From Candidatus Omnitrophota bacterium (lineage in GTDB: Bacteria > Omnitrophota > Gorgyraeia > Gygaellales > Profunditerraquicolaceae): a stretch of DNA of 11,406 nucleotides. The notes under the pieces were generated by a model. It was given only the letters and a program-made list of their open reading frames with translations. It was not told the origin of the DNA and ran no database searches. Below, in pieces: positions 7,248 through 11,406 of this stretch. The stretch is taken from NCBI GenBank assembly GCA_016867005.1, contig VGKM01000029.1, forward strand, positions 1 through 11,406, given 5' to 3'. A program made the position numbers and the translations under genes. The first letter of the stretch is position 1, and every line of letters starts with the position of its first letter.

Positions 7248-8978
7248 CTATCCTAAAATCTCTTTTAATTTCCCCTGCGCGTATTCCTCTACCTGTTTTC
7301 CTGTTGAAAGTTTAAGCGCCTCCAAAGCAATGCTCTTCGCCTGTTTTAAGGTAACCGAGCGGATAATAAATTTTATCTCCGGTATTACCTGCGGCGGAAT
7401 ACTGAACTCATCAAGCCCCAGGCCCAAAAGGATCAATACCAGCGACGGTTCTCCTGCCATTTCTCCGCACATCCCCACCCAGATGCCCGCATCATGCGCA
7501 GAATCAATGATATTCTTGATCATCCTTAATACCGCAGGATGAGCCGGCTCGTAAAGATAAGCGACTTTTTCGTTGGCGCGGTCAACAGCCAGGGAATACT
7601 GGATCAGATCATTGGTCCCGATACTGAAAAAATCCGCTTCCGTTGCCAGAAGGTCCGCAGTTATTGCGGCAGACGGGACTTCTATCATCGCCCCGACCTG
7701 GATATTTTTATCAAAAGGGATATTGTGATGGGCAAGCTCGCCTTTTACTTCGCCCAATATGGCATTTGCCTGTTTTAGCTCTTCAATGCCTGAGATCATC
7801 GGATACATAAGCTTTAAGTTGCCGTGCACCGAGGCGCGGAGCGCCGCACGCAGCTGCAGTTTAAATACGTCGGGGCGCGCAAGGCAGAACCTGATCGCCC
7901 GCCAGCCCAAAAACGGCTGGATCTCATGCGGCATTTCAAATTGCGACAGGAATTTATCCCCGCCTAAATCAAGCGTCCTGATGATCACGGGGTTAGGGTT
8001 CATCGTCTCGGCAACATACTTATACGCCTCGTAATGCTCTTCTTCCGTAGGAAAATCCTTCCGGTTCATAAAGAAAAACTCCGTGCGGTAAAGCCCTATG
8101 CCCTGGCCGCCGTGCAGCTTAACCGACGGCACCTCTTCGGGGAATTCTATATTGCCGCTGATCGCCACTTTTTTGCCGTCAAGGGTGATTGCCGGCTCGT
8201 CTTTTACGGACAAGAAACGCTCGGCGATCCCTTTTAATTTCAGCTCTTCTTCGCGGTAAAACTTCAGGGTCTCTTCGTCCGGCTCGACTATAATGGTGCC
8301 TGTTGCGCCGTCAACAATCAGTATATCGCCGGTTTTGATCTTTAAGGTTACCCCCTCCACGCCGACTACCGCCGGGATCTCAAGCGACTTTGCCATAATC
8401 GCGGTGTGGCTTGTCTTGCCGCCGATATCGGTAATAAATGCGCAGACGTTCTGTTTATGCATAGCTGCCGTATCAGACGGAGAAAGGTCATGCGCCACAA
8501 CAACAACTTTTTCCGGCAGGTTCTCCAACCCCTTATGCTCTTTGCCCAAAAGGTTCCTTAAAACGCGCCTGCCGACGTCATTTACATCAGCAGTCCTCTC
8601 TTTAAGGTATTCGTCTTCTATTTTAGAAAAAACCTCGACATATTTTTTCAACACTTCCGAAAAGATAAACGCGACGCTTACAAGTTCCTTCTTGAGGCGG
8701 GAAATGACCTCTTCTATTAAAATACGGTCTTCAAGGACCAAAAGATGCGCGTCAAAGATCTCCGCCTCATCCTTGCCCATCTCTGAAGCAATGCGCTTCT
8801 GTAAATCTATGATCTCGCGGCGCGTCTTGATAAGCGCTTCTTCAAACAACTGGATCTGGACAGGAATTTCACTTTCTGATATCTGCTGTTTAGGCACAGA
8901 ATAATCCTCCCTGCCGATCCTGTGCGCCGGGCCTATTGCAATACCTGTTGCCGCCCCTATTCCTTTAAGTTTAATCAT
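7248..8978 (-). CDS. ptsI: Phosphoenolpyruvate-protein phosphotransferase (PTS enzyme I)
   Basis: Takes phosphate from PEP onto its own histidine and passes it to HPr; a soluble cytosolic dimer and the first step of the PTS relay. The 576-residue length is typical of the family. Domains in order: the N-terminal HPr-binding helices (about 30-145), the swivelling phospho-His domain with DLSPSDTA at 164-171 and GGKTSHTAIMAKS at 186-198 (active His191), and the PEP-binding barrel with GLYRTEF at 295-301 (Arg298), RTLDLGGDK at 334-342, EVPSA at 433-437, FSIGTNDLIQY at 451-461 and MCGEMAG at 503-509 (Cys504). The start lies 2 nt after the ptsH stop, with an AGAGGAA site inside the end of ptsH. No GAF or other nitrogen-PTS sensory domain precedes the core, so it is the ordinary PtsI, not PtsP. 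Confidence 0.97.
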   Translation of the reverse strand: MIKLKGIGAATGIAIGPAHRIGREDYSVPKQQISESEIPVQIQLFEEALIKTRREIIDLQKRIASEMGKDEAEIFDAHLLVLEDRILIEEVISRLKKELVSVAFIFSEVLKKYVEVFSKIEDEYLKERTADVNDVGRRVLRNLLGKEHKGLENLPEKVVVVAHDLSPSDTAAMHKQNVCAFITDIGGKTSHTAIMAKSLEIPAVVGVEGVTLKIKTGDILIVDGATGTIIVEPDEETLKFYREEELKLKGIAERFLSVKDEPAITLDGKKVAISGNIEFPEEVPSVKLHGGQGIGLYRTEFFFMNRKDFPTEEEHYEAYKYVAETMNPNPVIIRTLDLGGDKFLSQFEMPHEIQPFLGWRAIRFCLARPDVFKLQLRAALRASVHGNLKLMYPMISGIEELKQANAILGEVKGELAHHNIPFDKNIQVGAMIEVPSAAITADLLATEADFFSIGTNDLIQYSLAVDRANEKVAYLYEPAHPAVLRMIKNIIDSAHDAGIWVGMCGEMAGEPSLVLILLGLGLDEFSIPPQVIPEIKFIIRSVTLKQAKSIALEALKLSTGKQVEEYAQGKLKEILG

Positions 8979-8980
8979 TT

Positions 8981-9244
8981 TTATTCCTCTAAAAGGATCA
9001 GTTTCTCCAGTTCCGATAACGCTTCTTCCGCGTCTTCGCCTTCCACTTCAAGGATTATCTCGCTGCCCTGCTCAGCGCCGAGCATCAGGATGCCCATAAT
9101 TGATTTCCCGTTCACCTCTTCTTCGTCGCGCTTGACCTTGACACGGGAATCATATTTGTTGGCGACCTGGACAAACATTGCCGCAGGGCGGGCATGCAGG
9201 CCCTGTTTATTCTTCACGACTAATTTTTTCTTAATCAATGCCAT
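8981..9244 (-). CDS. ptsH: HPr family phosphocarrier protein
   Basis: Small cytosolic carrier that moves phosphate from enzyme I to EIIA proteins. At 87 residues it matches the family. The phosphorylated histidine is His17 in KQGLHARPA (13-21). The second site NGKSIMGILMLGA (45-57) contains Ser48, equivalent to the regulatory Ser46 that HPr kinase/phosphorylase modifies in Firmicutes and several Gram-negative lineages; the flanking SIMG matches the usual recognition context. Because His17 is present, this is a true HPr rather than a Crh-type protein with a replaced histidine. It lies 2 nt after yvcK and 2 nt before ptsI, so translation is probably coupled. No HPr kinase gene is in the window. 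Confidence 0.96.
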   Translation of the reverse strand: MALIKKKLVVKNKQGLHARPAAMFVQVANKYDSRVKVKRDEEEVNGKSIMGILMLGAEQGSEIILEVEGEDAEEALSELEKLILLEE

Positions 9245-9246
9245 TG

Positions 9247-10485
9247 TTAGATCTCTTCAATAAGGCCCAAGATGATTTTGGCCAGCCTCCCCGAATCATG
9301 CCTGATAAGCGCATCGGTTGTGGCAACATCATTTTCAATTACTCTGTAACCCAGTTTTTCAATATTACGCGTATCATTTACTACAAGGTATGAATTTTCC
9401 TGTGCGTAACGCTTCAGCATCGCTGTCGGCACTTCAGCGGTATTAACAATGCAATAATCAAAGATCTTCGGATGGCTGTGCGCAGCCAACACCTTTATAT
9501 GGTCGGATACGCGGAACCCGTCGGTTTCTCCGGGCTGGGTCATGACATTGCATACATAGACCTTGATTGCGCTCGAAGAAACAACCGCATCCCTTATATC
9601 CTTTATTAAAAGGTTAGGGATAATGCTGGTGTACAAAGAACCGGGCCCCAGGATAATAATATCCGCCTCTTCTATCGCTTTAATTGCTTCCGGAGTTGCC
9701 GTAGGGCTGTTTGGCTTTAGCATTACCTGCTCTATCGGGCGGTGGCTTTTAGGGATTTTATCCTCGCCTTCGGTCACCGAGCCGTCTTTATGCCGCGCAA
9801 CCAGCACTACGTTATCCAGGGTCGAAGGAATAACCTGGCCTTTTAATGCTAATACCTTGCTTGTTTCCTTGATCGCCTTTTCAAAATCTCCGGTCAGGCG
9901 CGTCATTACCGTAATAAATAAATTGCCGAAGCTATGGCCGGATAGTTCGGAATTAGTATCAAAACGGAACTGGAACAGGTCCTGCATCAGTGTCGGAGCA
10001 TCGGCTAAAGCTACAAGGCAGTTACGGATATCGCCCGGAGGCAAAATATCAAACTCCTGCCTCAGGCGCCCGCTTGAGCCTCCGTCATCGGCAACGGTTA
10101 CGATAGCGGTAATATTGGCCGTATATTCCTTTAACCCGCTTAATAAAACCGATAAACCAGTGCCTCCGCCGATAGTCACAACCCTGGGGCCCTTGCCGAG
10201 CTGTTTGCGCTGATAAAGCACGTCCAAAAGCGCCACGTTCTTCGACTGGGGAATAAAAGCTGCTATTAAAGAACGCAGAAGCTTTATGATGCTTAAGATT
10301 AAAATTATAATTCCGGAAATAACTAAAACAAGATCAAGGATGTTTGTCGCCCAGTATTCTTCGCTGCGCAGCAATATTGAACCTGTGATGATCAGGGCTA
10401 CGCCGAAAAACGCAAGGCCCACCCAGCGTTTTATCCCTATGCCGGGTGAAAGCCATTTAAACGCTCCGATAAACTTTGCGCGCAT
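9247..10485 (-). CDS. YvcK/CofD-like gluconeogenesis factor with N-terminal membrane anchor
   Basis: Member of the YvcK (UPF0052, CofD-like) family, which in Bacillus binds UDP-sugars and is needed for growth and cell shape on gluconeogenic carbon. Core motifs: VVTIGGGTGLSVLLSGLK at 102-119, VTVADDGGSSGRLR at 129-142, PPGDIRNC at 149-156, HSFGNLF at 184-190 and ILGPGSLYTSIIPNLL at 278-293. At 412 residues it is about 90 longer than the soluble Bacillus protein. The surplus is at the N-terminus, where two hydrophobic stretches (about 21-39 and 49-70) predict two transmembrane helices joined by a short loop, leaving the core on the cytoplasmic side. The start has a GAGGAA site. It sits 24 nt after the EIIA gene and 2 nt before ptsH, echoing the yvcK-crh neighbourhood of Bacillus. 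Family is sure; the molecular role in this organism is inferred. Confidence 0.92.
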   Translation of the reverse strand: MRAKFIGAFKWLSPGIGIKRWVGLAFFGVALIITGSILLRSEEYWATNILDLVLVISGIIILILSIIKLLRSLIAAFIPQSKNVALLDVLYQRKQLGKGPRVVTIGGGTGLSVLLSGLKEYTANITAIVTVADDGGSSGRLRQEFDILPPGDIRNCLVALADAPTLMQDLFQFRFDTNSELSGHSFGNLFITVMTRLTGDFEKAIKETSKVLALKGQVIPSTLDNVVLVARHKDGSVTEGEDKIPKSHRPIEQVMLKPNSPTATPEAIKAIEEADIIILGPGSLYTSIIPNLLIKDIRDAVVSSSAIKVYVCNVMTQPGETDGFRVSDHIKVLAAHSHPKIFDYCIVNTAEVPTAMLKRYAQENSYLVVNDTRNIEKLGYRVIENDVATTDALIRHDSGRLAKIILGLIEEI

Positions 10486-10509
10486 GATTTTTCCTCAGCT
10501 GCTTTTTTG

Positions 10510-10980
10510 TTAAAGTTTTTTTTCGTCTTCGCTGGCGATAATCTTTACAACTGATTTATCATCGTTGCAAGCACGCAAACTGTCGCGGAAATATTTATCT
10601 TTTAAAAGGCGAGAAATTCTAGCCAATGCCTTAAGATGAGGGCCGGCTGAATCCTGTGGCGCAAGCAGTAGAAAAAAAATGTAAGCGGGCTCTCCATCCA
10701 ACGAATCAAAATCAACGCCTTTTTTTGAAAGGCCGAACGCAGCGACAAGTTTTGTCACGCATTCGCATTTTGCATGGGGGATAGCGACTCCCTGGCCGAT
10801 TGCGGTGGAACCCAGGGACTCCCTTGCCATTAATGCCTCGATGAGCTTTGCGCTGTCGCGCTTGTCTACCTCCGAAGCATTGACCAATGCATCAACGAGT
10901 TCGTTGATCACATCCTGTTTTTTTACGGATTTAATGTCGGTGAGGATCGCGTTTTTAGATAGGAAATCCATAATTTTCAT
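10510..10980 (-). CDS. PTS EIIA component, fructose/nitrogen (PtsN) type
   Basis: Soluble protein that accepts phosphate from HPr on a histidine. The 156-residue single domain is the length of PtsN (EIIA-Ntr) and of the EIIA-2 domain. The active site is GVAIPHAK at 64-71 with His69, preceded by RESLGSTAIGQG (53-64), and the C-terminal part has the LLLAPQ and HLKALARISRLL segments usual in this family. A longer reading frame opens at 11019, but the ATG at 10980 is chosen because it starts the conserved domain (MKIMDFLSKN) and has a GGGAGA site 7 nt upstream. No EIIB or EIIC follows, so a regulatory role resembling EIIA-Ntr is more likely than sugar transport. It is the first protein gene of the block and ends 24 nt before yvcK. 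Confidence 0.92.
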   Translation of the reverse strand: MKIMDFLSKNAILTDIKSVKKQDVINELVDALVNASEVDKRDSAKLIEALMARESLGSTAIGQGVAIPHAKCECVTKLVAAFGLSKKGVDFDSLDGEPAYIFFLLLAPQDSAGPHLKALARISRLLKDKYFRDSLRACNDDKSVVKIIASEDEKKL

Positions 10981-10987
10981 AGCATAT

Positions 10988-10993
10988 TCTCCC
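10988..10993 (-). promoter_or_regulatory. Ribosome binding site deciding the EIIA start
   Basis: GGGAGA on the minus strand lies 7 nt before the ATG at 10980. It supports that start over the upstream in-frame ATG at 11019, whose extra 13 residues do not belong to the conserved domain. Confidence 0.7.
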
Positions 10994-10994
10994 T

Positions 10995-11038
10995 GCCCAG
11001 AAAGGGCGCACCGGCGCAATACCGATAAGCGCCGGGTG
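10995..11038 (-). promoter_or_regulatory. Tandem hairpins just before the EIIA ribosome binding site
   Basis: The outer hairpin pairs 11009-11017 with 11029-11038 (nine GC-rich base pairs with one bulged C, 11-nt loop). A smaller one pairs 10995-10998 with 11004-11007 (GCCC/GGGC, 5-nt loop). The smaller stem ends one base before the ribosome binding site. GCGCC occurs twice on the minus strand, so GGCGC of the outer stem could pair with either copy, giving alternative folds. No T-run follows, so it is not an intrinsic terminator. A regulatory role is inference only; no known riboswitch class is recognised. Confidence 0.4.
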
Positions 11039-11137
11039 TTAATATTAAAATTACTTACTATTGTTGTGCTCGAGTTTAAAATTTTCGCTCCTGCGAAGCC
11101 CTACCACTCTTTTTAGAAAAATCAAAGGGCGAAGCAG

Positions 11138-11210
11138 AGCGGGAGGCGGGATTCGAACCCGTGACATCAACCTTGGCAAGGTTGCGCTCTACCAACTGAG
11201 CTACTCCCGC
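11138..11210 (-). tRNA. tRNA-Gly (anticodon GCC)
   Basis: The minus strand folds into a full cloverleaf of 73 nt: acceptor stem GCGGGAG/CTCCCGC, D arm GCTCAGTTGGTAGAGC, anticodon stem CAACC/GGTTG around the loop TTGCCAA (anticodon GCC), and T arm with TTCGAAT. The discriminator base is U, as expected for bacterial tRNA-Gly. CCA is not encoded. The outermost T-stem pair (49-65) is an A-C mismatch. It decodes GGC and GGU. Confidence 0.97.
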
Positions 11211-11311
11211 ATTTAAAATAAAATTTGCCTCTGGCGTTTTAATTTTATTTTACGCCGAGCTCTGCGAGGCGCAACAATTACTCTCTTAGCAGCCCTTTCC
11301 ACACTAATAAG
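11211..11311 (-). other. Spacer between the two tRNA genes
   Basis: About 100 nt with no gene. It holds a GGCGT/ACGCC inverted repeat with a long A-rich loop and AT-rich sequence directly before tRNA-Gly. I see no convincing -35/-10 pair, so the two tRNAs may share one transcript. Confidence 0.4.
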
Positions 11312-11392
11312 TGCGGACGGAGGGATTTGAACCCCCATGAGTTTCCCCACGAGGTCCTAAGCCTCGCGCGTCTGCCATTCCGCCACGTCCGC
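11312..11392 (-). tRNA. tRNA-Leu (anticodon UAG)
   Basis: The minus strand gives an 81-nt class II tRNA: acceptor stem GCGGACG/CGTCCGC, D arm starting GCGGAATGGCAGACGC, anticodon stem CGAGG/CCTCG around the loop CTTAGGA (anticodon UAG), a long variable arm of 13 nt with GGG-GAAA-CTC, and a GGGGG/CCCTC T stem with TTCAAAT. The discriminator is A, as expected for leucine. CCA is not encoded. It reads CUA and other CUN codons. Confidence 0.96.
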
Positions 11393-11406
11393 AATGAACA
11401 AGAAAA

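Larger units (their letters stand above)
10981..11137 (-). other. 157-nt leader between tRNA-Gly and the EIIA gene
   Basis: No gene is visible. On the minus strand it starts with a tRNA 3' trailer, then an AT-rich middle with a possible -10 (TAATAT at 11042-11047) but no convincing -35. The GC-rich last 50 nt contain two consecutive hairpins and the ribosome binding site at 10988-10993. The 7-mer GCGAAGC occurs twice in the plus strand (11093-11099 and 11129-11135). No clear intrinsic terminator separates the tRNAs from the operon, so read-through from the tRNA transcript is possible. Confidence 0.5.

Noticed and set aside
8293..8904. Plus-strand open frame of 203 codons opposite ptsI
   Set aside because: Serine-rich, low-complexity translation with no motif, wholly antisense to the conserved enzyme I coding region.
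11009..11038. Intrinsic terminator between tRNA-Gly and the EIIA gene
   Set aside because: The stem is strong but no T-run follows it on the minus strand; it is followed by the ribosome binding site instead.
11039..11065. Promoter for the operon at the AT-rich leader segment
   Set aside because: TAATAT resembles a -10 box but no acceptable -35 lies about 17 nt upstream, so I did not call it as a separate feature.
11134..11265. 7-bp inverted repeat (GCAGAGC / GCTCTGC) flanking tRNA-Gly, as a possible insertion or attachment site
   Set aside because: Too short, the surrounding bases do not match, and no integrase or duplicated tRNA end is present.

Overview
The window holds a dense block of ten genes, all on the minus strand, preceded (at the high-coordinate end) by two tRNA genes on the same strand. 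In order of transcription, right to left, the genes are: tRNA-Leu(UAG), tRNA-Gly(GCC), a PTS EIIA of the fructose/nitrogen (PtsN) type, a YvcK/CofD-like protein with two N-terminal membrane segments, HPr, PTS enzyme I, a sugar-phosphate nucleotidyltransferase, S-adenosylmethionine synthetase, adenosylhomocysteinase, a secreted DUF4139 (mucoidy-inhibitor MuiA-like) protein, 6-phosphofructokinase, and a long divergent class II fructose-bisphosphate aldolase. Gaps between the ten protein genes are only 2 to 24 nt, and most starts have a purine-rich ribosome binding site, so they probably form one operon of about 11 kb. No mobile element, CRISPR array, phage gene or pseudogene is visible.

Organism: bacterial, with the standard code (Trp is TGG and no in-frame TGA occurs), moderate GC, no CCA encoded in either tRNA, and a signal-peptide-bearing envelope protein. 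AdoHcy hydrolase is of the short Thermotoga/archaeal-like form, and HPr carries the regulatory serine region seen in organisms with HPr kinase. The mixture resembles uncultivated lineages such as Omnitrophota or related candidate phyla. That placement rests on general impression only and is low confidence.

Region by region: 1-46 holds a weak hairpin that may end the operon. 47-2348 is glycolysis (aldolase, phosphofructokinase). 2361-4028 is the exported DUF4139 protein. 4043-6481 is the SAM cycle (AhcY, MetK). 6506-7240 is the nucleotidyltransferase. 7248-10980 is the PTS/YvcK regulatory module. 10981-11137 is a structured leader, and 11138-11392 holds the tRNAs.

How it may work together: enzyme I, HPr and EIIA can form a phosphorelay fed by PEP, but no sugar-specific EIIB or EIIC is present here. 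The relay therefore looks regulatory, sensing PEP status, rather than a sugar importer. YvcK homologues govern carbon partitioning toward the cell wall, and the YvcK-HPr pairing recalls the yvcK-crh neighbourhood of Bacillus. Co-transcription with phosphofructokinase, aldolase and the SAM cycle suggests a core-metabolism operon with a built-in PEP sensor. The most notable oddities are the membrane-anchored YvcK, an Asn in place of the Mg-binding Asp of phosphofructokinase, altered phosphate-loop residues in the aldolase, and an A7G7 tract forming the ribosome binding site of the DUF4139 gene.
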